A stretch of 45,726 bases of DNA from Streptomyces sp. MspMP-M5. GTDB taxonomy: Bacteria; Actinomycetota; Actinomycetes; Streptomycetales; Streptomycetaceae. Shown here in pieces: positions 1 to 8,043 of the stretch (its first letter is position 1; each line of letters starts with the position of its first letter). The translations under genes and the position numbers were made by a program. The stretch is from assembly GCF_000373585.1 (NCBI RefSeq), contig NZ_KB891919.1, forward strand, positions 1-45,726, written 5' to 3'. The notes under the pieces are model-generated. The model saw only the letters and a program-made list of their open reading frames with translations, ran no database searches and was not told the origin of the DNA.

Positions 1-176
1 CACCCCAGCTCAGCCGCGATCGCCGATACCCGCATACCCGCCCAACTCAGATTCACGATTCGCGCCCGCATCACCAGATCAGCCGGCGCCTTCCGCGCTC
101 CCGCAAGTTTGTCGATCGCCCTCTGCTCGTCAGTCCCCAAAGCCTCCCGAGCCCACAACAACGCCGGCACATCCAC
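1..176 (-). pseudogene. IS630-family transposase, N-terminal part (runs off the window edge)
   Basis: The reverse strand encodes an N-terminal helix-turn-helix like that of IS630/Tc1-type transposases. The recognisable part contains RARIVNLSWAGMRVSAIAAE, the usual first DNA-binding helix pair. A GTG at 176 follows an in-frame TAG at 182-180, so the frame opens there; GTG at 170 is an alternative. The catalytic DDE domain would lie beyond base 1 and cannot be judged. The gene may be intact outside the window, but the adjoining stumps suggest a mobile-element graveyard. Confidence 0.55.
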
Positions 177-242
177 CCCCTACGCGATCCCAACACACCT
201 CTTATGCCCGCAACTTGAGGAATTAAGCACTAGGCACCCAAG

Positions 243-401
243 TTCGCTATCGACTGCGTCACCAAGCAACCAGGTGCCCAGCACGTGCGCATCACCGTCA
301 GCCCCTCCTTCGGCTTCGGCGACCACAACGCCGTTCTCGCGCTGGCCCCACTTCCTGACCGATGCGAGAAACCCACAACCCGTTGGGGAGATTGTGGTTG
401 A
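243..401 (+). pseudogene. beta-ketoacyl-ACP synthase, C-terminal remnant
   Basis: The frame beginning at 243 reads through SPSFGFGDHNAVLAL and stops at 399-401. This resembles the conserved C-terminal block of FabF-type ketosynthases (family form SFGFGGHNAVL), with Asp replacing the second Gly. No upstream ketosynthase body, active-site Cys or His motif is present, so this is a short stump. The similarity is recalled from the family and covers only about 30 residues, so the call is tentative. Confidence 0.5.
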
Positions 402-525
402 CGGCGAGGCAGAGCCCGTGCTCGTGAAGTTGGGCAACTGGGTCGCGAACACCAAGTCAAGGCAGGACAAGCTCGTCCAGGAACACCGGGACGCACTGCG
501 GGAGCTGAGCATGAAATGCGCGTGA
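391..525 (+). pseudogene. helicase-associated (HA) domain C-terminal remnant
   Basis: The last about 45 codons before the TGA at 523-525 encode VKLGNWVANTKSRQDKL followed by a charged helix. This matches the repeat pattern of helicase-associated domains found at the end of large actinobacterial DEAD/DEAH helicases (typically xLGxWxxNxRxxxxKL). No helicase motifs lie upstream; the preceding DNA carries the ketosynthase stump in another frame. I read it as a fragment left by rearrangement. Confidence 0.5.
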
Positions 526-540
526 CATCGTCTTCGGCTG

Positions 541-1117
541 ATCTTTGAGCCTTCCAGACCCACGAGGTACGAAGGGCCCCGGGCGGTGCCCCCCGGGCGC
601 TCGTGCCGTCACCGGCTCGTGTGCGGGCAGGCGGGCCAGCCGGCGTCGAGCAGGACGCGATACGCCCCCGGGCGCGCAGAGCAGCCAAGCGCCGGGCGCA
701 CCGAGACAGGGCGCCAACAACGCACGGACACCCGGCGACAGCCTCACACGGGCACAGCGCCCAGCGACACACAGAAGCCCGACACACGAGCCACCGCCCC
801 CACACATCACCCACAAACCACCACCCACAGCCAAGTCAGAGGAGTGGAGCACGGAGGGTTGTCGGCCTTCTGTGGCGGCGCTTACCACCCATGTTGACCA
901 GCGGTTTTGTTGAATGGTTCCCGGTCGTGAAGCGTGCCGTAGGGAGTGCCCCAAAGGAGTCTCGTAGGGAGCGTTCCAGTGCTTCACCGGCCGCTGCCGC
1001 CCCGGAGCCGCCAGCCGAGCGCGATAGACCGGCGATGGGCAAGGGCCGGGGCCGGACCGCAAGCCGACTCCGGCGGAGGAACGGGATCAGCAGCGGCGGG
1101 TCGGCGGAAGGGCGTCG
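541..1117. other. gene-free stretch, no recognised feature
   Basis: Several frames stay open because of high GC, but none shows a credible start, ribosome-binding site or family motif. The section 600-830 is low in complexity, rich in CACCC/ACACC-type runs. I see no RNA gene or repeat array here. Confidence 0.5.
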
Positions 1118-1477
1118 TCATGGACCCGAAGCGGCATCGATGACCTCGTCGAGGACGGCGCGCGAGCGGCACAGGTCGGCGATGGTGCGGTCGATGCGCT
1201 CGCGCTCGGCCCGTAGCTCCTGCGCCAACCGCGGTGTGGCGGTGATCGCCGGGCCGCCGTCGTGATCACGCAGGCAGGGCAGCAGTTGGGCGATCTTGGC
1301 GCTGCACAGACCGGCGGCGAACAGCTCCTGGATGCGGATGACCCGGTCCACGGCGCCTTCCGGATACTCCCGGTGGCCGCCGGGTGTCCGCTCGGCCGCG
1401 AGCAACCCCTGTCGCTCGTAGTAGCGCAGCGAGCGCTCGCTCACGCCGGTGCGGCGGGCCAGTTCACCGATCCGCAT
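1118..1477 (-). CDS. MerR-family transcriptional regulator
   Basis: A 119-residue MerR protein. The N-terminus (residues 1-26) carries the winged helix with the signature RSLRYYERQGLL, followed by a dimerisation helix around residues 85-118. Cys58 and Cys68 (LPCLRDHDG) are candidate sensing residues, but no defined metal-binding set is visible. The start is ATG 1477, preceded by a strong GAGGAGGT site; longer in-frame readings cross the operator. It is divergent from the ene-reductase gene, and a 14-bp palindrome sits in the gap, so it probably controls that gene and itself. Members of this branch usually twist an over-long promoter spacer to activate transcription; that mode is inferred here. 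Confidence 0.88.
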   Translation of the reverse strand: MRIGELARRTGVSERSLRYYERQGLLAAERTPGGHREYPEGAVDRVIRIQELFAAGLCSAKIAQLLPCLRDHDGGPAITATPRLAQELRAERERIDRTIADLCRSRAVLDEVIDAASGP

Positions 1478-1499
1478 CGGGCACCTCCTCTCGCCGGAC

Positions 1500-1530
1500 T
1501 TGAAATTGACACCGGTGTCAGATTCTACGG
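1500..1530 (+). promoter_or_regulatory. MerR-type promoter/operator for the ene-reductase
   Basis: TTGAAA at 1500-1505 and TTCTAC at 1523-1528 (or TCTACG one base on) flank the perfect palindrome TGACACCGGTGTCA (1507-1520). Placement of the dyad between the -35 and -10 elements is typical of MerR targets. The ATG at 1538 is about 10 bases after the -10 box, so the transcript would be nearly leaderless, in keeping with the absence of a ribosome-binding site. The same layout recurs at 4352-4382. Confidence 0.6.
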
Positions 1531-1537
1531 TTTCGGC

Positions 1538-2638
1538 ATGACGAATCTCTTGACGCCCTTCAGCTCGACGGAACTGGCCCTCACCAACCGCATGGTGATG
1601 TCGCCCATGACCCGCTTCCGGGCCGAGGAGGACGGGACGCCACTGCCGATCGTCGCCGATTACTACCGCCAGCGGGCCGGCGCCGGCCTCATCATCACTG
1701 AGGGGATCTGGCCCAGCCGCCGGGGCCAGAGCGGCTGGCGCATCCCCGGTCTGGAATCCGAGCGGCAGGTGGCCGGCTGGCGGCATGTCACCGAGGCGGT
1801 GCACGCCACCGGCGGCCGGATCTTCGCGCAGCTGATGCACGGCGGCCGCCAAGGCCACCCGCGCTCCCGCATCCTGGGCGACCTCCCAGCCGGCCCCTCC
1901 CCGGTACCCGTGCCCGGGCCCGTACATGTGAAGGACGGCAAGGCGGCCCCGGTCACGCCGCGCGAGATGACGTACGCGGACATTCACACGGCGATCGCCG
2001 ACCATGTCGCCGGTGCCCGCAACGCAATCCGGGCCGGCTTCGACGGCGTCGAACTCCACGGCGCGAACAGCTACCTCATCCACCAGTTCCTGGCCGACAA
2101 CACCAACCTCCGCACCGACCCCTATGGCGGCGACGTCGCCGGCCGCATCCGCTTCCCGCTGGAGCTGGTGCGGGCCGTCGCGGACGAAGTCGGCGCCGGC
2201 AGGCTCGGCTTGCGCCTCTCACCGGGCAACCCCCAATTCGGTATGGAAGAGGCCGACCCGGCCCCCGTCTACCGCGCGCTCCTCGCCCACCTCGACGGCC
2301 TCGGTCTGGCCTACCTCCACCTCACCGACAACGACCGCTACCCCGCCCTCGCCGACCTGCGCCCGCGCTGGCACGGCACCCTCATCGCGAACGTCGGCGA
2401 GAACCGCACCCCGACCACCCGCGAAGCGGGCGAGGCGGTGCTCACGACGGGGCGCGCGGATCTGGTCTCCTACGGGCGCCTGTTCATCACCAACCCCGAC
2501 CTGCCACACCGTTTCGCGGCGAATCTGCCGCTGAACACCCACATCGACCAGCCGGGCCTGTACAGCCACGGCGCCGCAGGCTACACCGATTACCCGGCAT
2601 GGCAGGAGCCCCAGCCGGCCGCAGCAAGCCGACCCTAG
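1538..2638 (+). CDS. Old Yellow Enzyme family NADH:flavin oxidoreductase (ene-reductase)
   Basis: The 366-residue product is a full-length FMN-dependent TIM-barrel reductase of the NemA/OYE type, which reduces activated C=C bonds of electrophiles such as maleimides and enones using NAD(P)H. Visible landmarks are the N-terminal NRMVMSPMTRFRA strand, LMHGGRQGHP in the substrate/FMN region, and VELHGANSYLIHQFL with the following TNLRTDPYGG, all characteristic of the family. The C-terminus contains the phosphate-binding SYGRLFITNPDLP segment. The ATG at 1538 is chosen because it begins at the conserved N-terminus and lies just downstream of the MerR-type promoter; longer in-frame starts would cross the operator. 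It is divergent from the MerR gene, suggesting induction by reactive electrophiles. Confidence 0.9.
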   Translation: MTNLLTPFSSTELALTNRMVMSPMTRFRAEEDGTPLPIVADYYRQRAGAGLIITEGIWPSRRGQSGWRIPGLESERQVAGWRHVTEAVHATGGRIFAQLMHGGRQGHPRSRILGDLPAGPSPVPVPGPVHVKDGKAAPVTPREMTYADIHTAIADHVAGARNAIRAGFDGVELHGANSYLIHQFLADNTNLRTDPYGGDVAGRIRFPLELVRAVADEVGAGRLGLRLSPGNPQFGMEEADPAPVYRALLAHLDGLGLAYLHLTDNDRYPALADLRPRWHGTLIANVGENRTPTTREAGEAVLTTGRADLVSYGRLFITNPDLPHRFAANLPLNTHIDQPGLYSHGAAGYTDYPAWQEPQPAAASRP

Positions 2639-2880
2639 GACCGATGTTCATGCGGATGACGTAGAGCGGGTAGGTGAGAGCTTCTGCGGTCGTGAGCCAC
2701 TTCCATTCGATACGGTCGAAGGCACCGAGCGCGATGGCTCCCACGAGCGCGAAGGCCGCGATGATGACGAAGCGGGCGGGCCAGGTGGGCAGGACGTCCA
2801 CAGCGGCCTTGCCGAGGGTAGTGGCCAGGCGGTAGTCGATGTAGCGCTGGGCGAGTAGCAGTTGCAGTATGACGCAGGCG
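2639..2880 (-). pseudogene. membrane acyltransferase (acyltransferase-3 family), C-terminal remnant
   Basis: The reverse strand carries about 75 codons resembling the last transmembrane helices of OafA/YrhL-type acyltransferases. It reads LLLAQRYIDYRLATTLG, then a hydrophobic helix FVIIAAFALVGAIALGAF, then RIEWKWLTTAEALTYPLYV. The family normally continues with LIHENIG; here it reads IRMNIG and then degenerates at the end of the ene-reductase gene. There is no start and no catalytic N-terminal domain, so the gene is dead. Such enzymes acylate exported sugars or lipids. Confidence 0.6.
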
Positions 2881-3151
2881 CAACGCCCGGGCGCCGCCGG
2901 GAGAGCAGAGCGCCGGACCGCTCATCAACGGGCCACACGCGCAGTCGCGAACGCACCGGGCTGCTGGACGGTGCACCGCATCCCGGCCCGCGACGGTCTG
3001 GCTCAGCCACCAGGTCCAGGTCCAGGTCCACCACAGTGTTGGCCAACGGGGGCAACGGGATGCGCCCATGCGCCGCCGCGCCGGGAACATTCCGGCAGCC
3101 CGCCTCGTTTGATCTTGGGTCTACTGTCCCTGCCGCGACCCGAGGTGTGCT

Positions 3152-3808
3152 TTGCCCGATACCGCGTCCTCCGACACCGTGCCCTCTCTCCCGCCGCTCG
3201 CCGACCAGGCTGAACGCCTGATCGGGCTCGGGGTGCACGAGCTTGCAGACATACCCCCCGGCGTGCTGCGCGCCTTCGCCGCGAACGCCGGCGACGAAAA
3301 CAACGGCGCCCTGCTCGCCGTCCACCCGGAGCGTGCCCCCGCCTCCGTCCTCGCACCACTGCTCCGCCACGACGACAAGCCCGGATTCGTTGTCACCGAC
3401 ATGCCCGACGTCGACCACTTCAGTCCCTGCACCGTGGAGCTGCCCGACGTCCCTCTCTATCTCGTCACCGACCCCGACCGTGGCGACCACATGGCCAACT
3501 GGAGTCCCAAGGAGGCGCTGTCTGCCCTCGCCGAACAGGACCGTACCCCGCTGCTGCTCACCGAGGGCATCCACTGGGTGCTCCAGCAGCCGACGATCCT
3601 GGAGCGCAACCGCTGCTTCATGACCATCGGTTCCCGGCTGCGCAAGGCCAGCGGTGCTCTGGATGCCCGTACCCCGGCGATCTGGATCAGCAACGGTACC
3701 GGGAGGGACGGCCGCGAGCGCCGCAACGCCCCAAAGGTCGGCTGGTGCTGGTGGGGCAACCGCCACACCTGGCTCGGCTTCGCTTCTGCCACGGGCCGAA
3801 GGCAGTAG
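3152..3808 (+). CDS. DUF5701 family protein
   Basis: A 218-residue protein matching a widely conserved actinomycete family of unknown function (DUF5701). Conserved stretches are APLLRHDDKPGFVVTDM near residue 65-82, DRGDHMANWSPKEAL near 108-122, and the C-terminal ERNRCFMTIGSRLRK and VGWCWWGNRHTWLGFASA. The protein is near full length for the family. The start is uncertain: TTG 3152 is used, but GTG 3179 is in frame and would begin at the conserved region; neither has a convincing ribosome-binding site. There is no clear operon partner. Confidence 0.75.
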   Translation: MPDTASSDTVPSLPPLADQAERLIGLGVHELADIPPGVLRAFAANAGDENNGALLAVHPERAPASVLAPLLRHDDKPGFVVTDMPDVDHFSPCTVELPDVPLYLVTDPDRGDHMANWSPKEALSALAEQDRTPLLLTEGIHWVLQQPTILERNRCFMTIGSRLRKASGALDARTPAIWISNGTGRDGRERRNAPKVGWCWWGNRHTWLGFASATGRRQ

Positions 3809-4306
3809 GTACGCGGAATGGGCGGCTTCGTTTCACATCGCCATGGAGTGCGAGCGCGCGGCGTGCGCCCGTGGCAGACCGCCGCCAGCCATCCCCGCTC
3901 CCCCGCCTGCGCTCGGGCGGGGCAGGGCGATCCGGCGCGCCCCGCCCCGGCGTCGCGCGGCACCTGTCATCCCCGGCCGGCCCTGCCGGGGTCATCGGTC
4001 TGCTGCCCGGGGCCGCCATACACGCGAAGCGCCGGAACAGACCTACGCAGATGCTGTCGCCCCGGCCGCCTTCTCGGGTGCAACTGGGGTTGGGCGGCAG
4101 GGTCGCAGTGGGTGGAGTCAGCGGGATCGCGGTGTGGATGTCCTGGTAGGGGTGTGGGCGGGGCGAGGCTGTGACTGCTGTCATGGGGGTTCGCCCGGCA
4201 GCCGCGGGGATCGAGGCGTGCCACAGCCGCATGATCGGCCGACGGTATTGCGCCGCCGATGGCCGCCGCCCTACGTGTCAGTTGCTCATTACTCCCGTCC
4301 CCGTCG
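3809..4306. other. gene-free stretch between DUF5701 and the second MerR locus
   Basis: About 500 bases with only GC-sustained open frames and no motif-bearing protein. Nothing beyond high GC was seen until the hairpin at 4307-4334. Confidence 0.5.
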
Positions 4307-4334
4307 GCGGCCGCTCCCACCCGGGAGCGGCCGC
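4307..4334. terminator. 12-bp perfect inverted repeat (hairpin)
   Basis: GCGGCCGCTCCC (4307-4318) pairs perfectly with GGGAGCGGCCGC (4323-4334) across a 4-base loop. There is no U-tract, as is common for Streptomyces terminators. It lies just upstream of the MerR promoter and may insulate it from read-through. Confidence 0.5.
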
Positions 4335-4351
4335 TCGGCGTACTCGTCGAC

Positions 4352-4382
4352 TTGACCTTGACGCTAGCGTCAGGGTTCTAGC
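4352..4382 (+). promoter_or_regulatory. MerR-type promoter/operator of the MerR-MFS locus
   Basis: TTGACC (4352-4357) and TTCTAG (4376-4381, or TCTAGC 4377-4382) are separated by 18-19 bases holding the perfect palindrome TGACGCTAGCGTCA (4359-4372). As at 1500-1530, the dyad begins exactly 7 bases after the first base of the -35. Transcription would start near 4388, only a few bases before the first ATG. Confidence 0.62.
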
Positions 4383-4409
4383 GTCCCCATCATGGTGAAG
4401 GAGATCGAG

Positions 4410-4790
4410 ATGCGGATCGGAGAGCTGGCCGACCTCACCGGCGTCAGCCCCCGATCCCTGCGCTACTACGAGCAACAGGGTCTGCTGGCCCCGCAGCGCG
4501 CCGACAACGGCTACCGCGCGTACGACCCGTTGGATGCCGTACGGGTCACGAACATCAAGGAGCTCCTGGACGCCGGCCTCACCCTGGAGGACGTCCGCCC
4601 CGCCCTGGAGAAGGGCTGCCTGGACGCGCCGCTGCGGCAATCCCCGTACTGCGCCGAAGAGTTGAATCTCGCCACCGATCGGCTGGCCACGCTCGATGAC
4701 CGGATCGCCGCGCTCCAGGAACTCCGGGGACGGCTGGCCAGGCACATCGACGAGACGGTGGCCATGCGCCCGGTGGTGGGCGAGGACTGA
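4410..4790 (+). CDS. MerR-family transcriptional regulator
   Basis: A 126-residue regulator with the MerR winged helix at residues 1-26 (signature RSLRYYEQQGLLAPQR) and a C-terminal coiled helix around 88-115 (LATDRLATLDDRIAALQEL). Cys70 and Cys81 could form a sensing pair, but this is inference. ATG 4410 is preferred because GAAGGAGA lies six bases upstream and homologues begin at MRIGEL; ATG 4392, closer to the promoter, would add six residues. It is followed after 139 bases by an MFS exporter gene on the same strand, so it probably regulates that pump together with itself. Confidence 0.88.
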   Translation: MRIGELADLTGVSPRSLRYYEQQGLLAPQRADNGYRAYDPLDAVRVTNIKELLDAGLTLEDVRPALEKGCLDAPLRQSPYCAEELNLATDRLATLDDRIAALQELRGRLARHIDETVAMRPVVGED

Positions 4791-4929
4791 TGAGGAGCAC
4801 CGCAGCGCGGTCCGGAACCCCGGCGCCGCGCCGATCACCCGTGCCCTGCCGCCGGCGCCGGCTCTCGCCTCATGCGCGCCGGCCCCGACGAAACTCCAAC
4901 AGTTCCCTGGGCAACCATCGGAGTACGAA

Positions 4930-6381
4930 GTGACACTTCACGACACCGAATCGCAGATGGCAGCGCCGGATACCGGCCTCCCTGAAAGCCGACGCCGGTG
5001 GGCGCTCGTTCTCCTTGCCGGAGCGCTGGCGCTGGACACCAGTGGAGCTGCGGTCATCAATGCCGCCTTGCCCTCCATCGGTGATGAGTACGCCATTGAC
5101 AGCTCCACGCTGCAGTGGGCGATGACCGCCTATTCCATTGCCTTTGCCGGGTTCCTCCTGTTCGGGGGCAGGCTCGCGGACGTCCTGGGCCGCAGGAAGA
5201 TCTTCGCAGTGGGCGTCGTGCTCTTCGCCGCGGCCTCGCTGGGCGCCGCGCTCGCGCCGACCGTGGGGGTGCTGATCGCGGCTCGTGCAGTGCAAGGGAT
5301 CGGCGCAGCACTGTCCGGCCCTGCCTCGCTTGCTCTGCTCAGCCAGATCTTTCCTCAAGGGCCGCAGCGGAACCGGGCGCTGGCGGTCTACGCGGCGACC
5401 GGCGGGTCCAGCTTCAGCGCCGGGCTGGTTGTTGGCGGGGCTCTCACCGACTTCCTCGGCTGGCGCTCGGTGTTCGCCGTCAGTGTCCTCGCCGGAGTTC
5501 TGATCCTGGCAGGGGTCCGGGCGCTGCTTCCTGCGGGCCGGCGCCAGTCACGCCCCCTGGATATCCCGGGCGCGATCGTGGTCACCCTGGGTATAGGACT
5601 GGTCGTGTACGGCGTGAGCCAGGGCGGTGAAGTCGGCTGGGGGTCCGCGCAGGTCCTGGTCTCGCTGGTGTTGGCCGCGATCGGGCTGGCGGGGTTCGTC
5701 GTGTGGGAGAAGGGGCGTACGGAGCCGCTGCTTCCGATGAGTATCTTCCGCAGCCGCCCGGTGAGGGCCGCCTCCCTCACCGGTGCTGTCTTCTACACCG
5801 GTGCCGGTGGGCTGCTGTTCTTCTCACCTCTGTACGCCCAAGGGATACTCGGATACTCGCCGTTCGAGTCTGCACTGGCCGTTCTGCCCGTAGGCGTAGT
5901 CGTGATCATCAGCTCGCAGGTCGCCGGACGTCTGATGTCGCCGGCGGCTTACAAGCCCCTGATGGCTGCCGGCCTGCTTCTCATCGGAGGCGGCGTCACG
6001 CTGTGGGTGGGCACACCTGAGGACGGCTCGTACTGGGTGCACATGCTCCCCGGCATCGTGGTCATGAGCACCGGCCAGGGTTTGGGTTTCGGCGCGATGA
6101 CGGCCGCCACCCTGGAGGGCCTGCCGCTCCGCCAGCACGGAGTCGCCGGTGCGGTCAACGTGACCGCGCAGCAGATCGGCAACAGCGTCGGTTTGGCGAT
6201 CCTGGTTGCTGTTTCGAGCGGTGTCAGCGGCGGTGCCACACATCCGGCCGATCAGCTGTCAGGTTTCCACGCGGCGTATTGGGTGGCGGGCGCCCTCGGG
6301 CTCCTGGGTGGGCTGACCGTTCTGCTCACCAGGTTTCCCAAGGTGGACACCGCTCCATCAGCTTCCGAGGAGAGGCCGTGA
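4930..6381 (+). CDS. MFS drug exporter, DHA2 (14-helix, EmrB/QacA type)
   Basis: The 483-residue product is a proton-coupled multidrug efflux pump in the inner membrane. Hydrophobic segments fill the protein, consistent with 14 helices. The loop after helix 2 holds motif A (GRLADVLGRRKIF) and helix 5 holds GIGAALSGPASLALL, like the antiporter motif C. A helix-10 to helix-12 region (GIVVMSTGQGLGFGAM) is typical of DHA2 members. GTG 4930 has GGAG six bases upstream; ATG 4957 is an alternative. The gene follows a MerR gene and ends at a strong terminator, so the pair forms a likely two-gene efflux module. The substrate is unknown. Confidence 0.9.
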   Translation: MTLHDTESQMAAPDTGLPESRRRWALVLLAGALALDTSGAAVINAALPSIGDEYAIDSSTLQWAMTAYSIAFAGFLLFGGRLADVLGRRKIFAVGVVLFAAASLGAALAPTVGVLIAARAVQGIGAALSGPASLALLSQIFPQGPQRNRALAVYAATGGSSFSAGLVVGGALTDFLGWRSVFAVSVLAGVLILAGVRALLPAGRRQSRPLDIPGAIVVTLGIGLVVYGVSQGGEVGWGSAQVLVSLVLAAIGLAGFVVWEKGRTEPLLPMSIFRSRPVRAASLTGAVFYTGAGGLLFFSPLYAQGILGYSPFESALAVLPVGVVVIISSQVAGRLMSPAAYKPLMAAGLLLIGGGVTLWVGTPEDGSYWVHMLPGIVVMSTGQGLGFGAMTAATLEGLPLRQHGVAGAVNVTAQQIGNSVGLAILVAVSSGVSGGATHPADQLSGFHAAYWVAGALGLLGGLTVLLTRFPKVDTAPSASEERP

Positions 6382-6420
6382 CAGTGCAGGCCGGACGTGC
6401 CTGAACATGCCCGGCGGGCC

Positions 6421-6451
6421 GTGTCCCTGCCCTTGATGAGGGCAGGGACAC
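6421..6451 (+). terminator. Rho-independent-type hairpin after the MFS gene
   Basis: GTGTCCCTGCCCT (6421-6433) pairs perfectly with AGGGCAGGGACAC (6439-6451), giving a 13-bp stem and a TGATG loop 40 bases after the MFS stop codon. There is no U-run. Confidence 0.8.
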
Positions 6452-6687
6452 GAGGCGTACCCCTCATACTCCGCTTCGACTGCATCCTCTCGGCCGAGCT
6501 GCCCGCGTTCCGCAAGGGGCGGTACGGATCGTGACGGAGACCGGAAAACCGAGCCCGCGGCGGCCGCTGACCTGTTCGGGATTCTCAAGAAGCCGTGGCG
6601 GTAGTGGCGCTGACGTATTTTCGCGGAACGGTCACCCTTCGCTGCGATCCGACTGTGGCTCCGGTGATCCGCCGGACAGTCCGGTCC

Positions 6688-7323
6688 TCAGACTGTCTCG
6701 ACAGCGGTGCCAACGCCCAGAACCACCAGAACGCCGGCGGCGGTTCGCTCCATCGCGGTGTTCACACGTGGACGACGCAGCCACGTCACCATGCGGCCCG
6801 CGAACGCCGTGACCAGCATCAACCACACGGCAGCGATACCGGCATCGATGACACCGAAGGTCAGTGTCGCAAAGAACGTCGCGTGATCGTTGGGGAGGAA
6901 CTGCGGGACCACCGACACAAAGAAGATGCCTACCTTGGGATTCAGCAGGCAGCTCGTCAGCCCCTGGCGGAAGGCCCGCCCGGCAGCCGGGGCGGGACCT
7001 GCCGACTCCCCGGGCATCTCCGGTCGGCCCGATGCGCCACGACGGTATGCCCACAGGCTCTGCACACCCAGGAACATCAGATACGCTGCGCCGGCCAGCC
7101 GGACCACAGTGAAGGCCATGTCCCACCGCTGCAGCACAGCAGCCAACCCGACGGCAGCTGCAATCGCCCAGGCGAGCGAGCCTGCTGCCGCACCGAGCGC
7201 GGTCGCAACGCCCGAGAGGTGGCCGCCGCGCATGCAGTTACGCAGGACCAAGAGTGTGTCCGGCCCTGGAGCCATGGTCACCACCAGGGCGAACAGGGAG
7301 AAACTGACGATGGAAGTTGTCAC
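6688..7323 (-). CDS. LysE/RhtB family amino-acid exporter
   Basis: A 211-residue integral membrane protein of the LysE superfamily, which exports amino acids or derivatives. The first helix ends with the hallmark MAPGPDTLLVLRN near residues 17-29; the central LNPKVGIFFVSVVPQFLP is the second family signature. About six hydrophobic helices can be drawn. The start GTG 7323 fits the conserved N-terminus (VTTSIVSFSLFALV), with a weak CAGGGG site upstream; in-frame extensions lack family similarity. It stands alone between the MFS terminator and an IS5 stump; no adjacent regulator of the usual LysG or Lrp type is present. Confidence 0.88.
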   Translation of the reverse strand: MTTSIVSFSLFALVVTMAPGPDTLLVLRNCMRGGHLSGVATALGAAAGSLAWAIAAAVGLAAVLQRWDMAFTVVRLAGAAYLMFLGVQSLWAYRRGASGRPEMPGESAGPAPAAGRAFRQGLTSCLLNPKVGIFFVSVVPQFLPNDHATFFATLTFGVIDAGIAAVWLMLVTAFAGRMVTWLRRPRVNTAMERTAAGVLVVLGVGTAVETV

Positions 7324-7436
7324 GGTGAGCCCCTGACCTAGCGACTGTGAGCGAGCACGGAGCACAGGCCCCGCCCCCTGCAGCCTAAAAGGTCGCCCCA
7401 ACTGGCCTGGTCAGTAGGGCGGCTACCGTGAGGGCA

Positions 7437-7540
7437 ATGGTGGAGCGTCTGGTGCCGCATGGGTTGTGGGAGTTGTTCCGGCAGGTGCCGAACCGTTCCG
7501 GCAGGTCACGCCACTGCACCCCGGTCCGCAGCCGATGAAG
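7437..7540 (+). pseudogene. IS5-family transposase, N-terminal stump
   Basis: ATG 7437 opens MVERLVPHGLWELFRQ, which matches the first residues of actinobacterial IS5-type transposases (usually MVERLVPDELWEL). The preceding GGCCTGGTCAGTAGGGCGG looks like the element's terminal sequence. Similarity ends after about 17 codons near a duplicated GTTCCGGCAGGT, after which NUDIX-gene DNA begins in another frame. It is the left end of a lost insertion. Confidence 0.5.
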
Positions 7541-8043
7541 AATTCCATCGATCACCTGTCGATGATCCCGCTACCGACCACAACGCCCGTCGCTCACCGG
7601 CCGGAAATGCCGCAGCCGTCATCCTCAACCACGGCGGTGAAGCCTTCGCCCAGAAGCGAAGCCCACACCGCCGCCTCTTCCCCGACGCCTGGGACATCGT
7701 CGGCGGCCATGTCGAGCCCGGAGAAACCCTGCTTGAGGCACTCGCGCGCGAGGTCGAGGAAGAAACCGGCTGGCGCCTCCGCCATGTGCGGCCATTGCTG
7801 GGCACCACCACCTGGAACGGAGACGACGGCGCTGGACTCCGTCATGAGGCCGACTATCTCGTCGACGTCGAAGGTGATGTGGACCATCCCAAACCGGAAT
7901 GGGCTAAGCACTCAACCTACGGCTGGTTCGGTCCCGAAAACCTTGACCGACTCAAAGAGAACCGTGGACCCGGTGAGTTCTCGATCCACGACCTCATCGC
8001 ACGAGCCATGCAAGAACGCCCAGATCGCCCGGGCAGGTCCTGA
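7459..8043 (+). CDS. NUDIX hydrolase, 5' end disrupted by an IS stump
   Basis: The open frame encodes a NUDIX phosphohydrolase, which cleaves nucleoside diphosphate-X compounds. A complete NUDIX box is present (G83, E89, REVEEETGW at 97-105), preceded by AAVILNHGGEAFAQKRS, the usual first strand. It extends to a normal C-terminus around residue 194. The problem is the start: the first about 25 codons run through the IS5 stump, and no ribosome-binding site is seen near ATG 7459 or further in. I infer that an insertion removed the original promoter and start, so the gene may be silent although its catalytic core is intact. Confidence 0.7.
   Translation: MGCGSCSGRCRTVPAGHATAPRSAADEEFHRSPVDDPATDHNARRSPAGNAAAVILNHGGEAFAQKRSPHRRLFPDAWDIVGGHVEPGETLLEALAREVEEETGWRLRHVRPLLGTTTWNGDDGAGLRHEADYLVDVEGDVDHPKPEWAKHSTYGWFGPENLDRLKENRGPGEFSIHDLIARAMQERPDRPGRS

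Noticed and set aside
600..830. CACC/ACACC-rich low-complexity sequence resembling a short repeat array
   Set aside because: No fixed unit length or regular spacing, so it is neither a CRISPR array nor a tandem repeat.
1262..1537. Long in-frame 5' extension of the ene-reductase ORF
   Set aside because: It is antisense to the MerR gene and crosses the MerR operator; family similarity begins only at 1538.
3001..3035. Repeated GGTCCA units (GGTCCAGGTCCAGGTCCACC)
   Set aside because: Three short copies only, in a gene-free stretch; no functional context.
6531..6610. Forward reading ending AAAADLFGILKKPWR before a TAG as a gene tail
   Set aside because: About 12 recognisable codons, no start and no family match.
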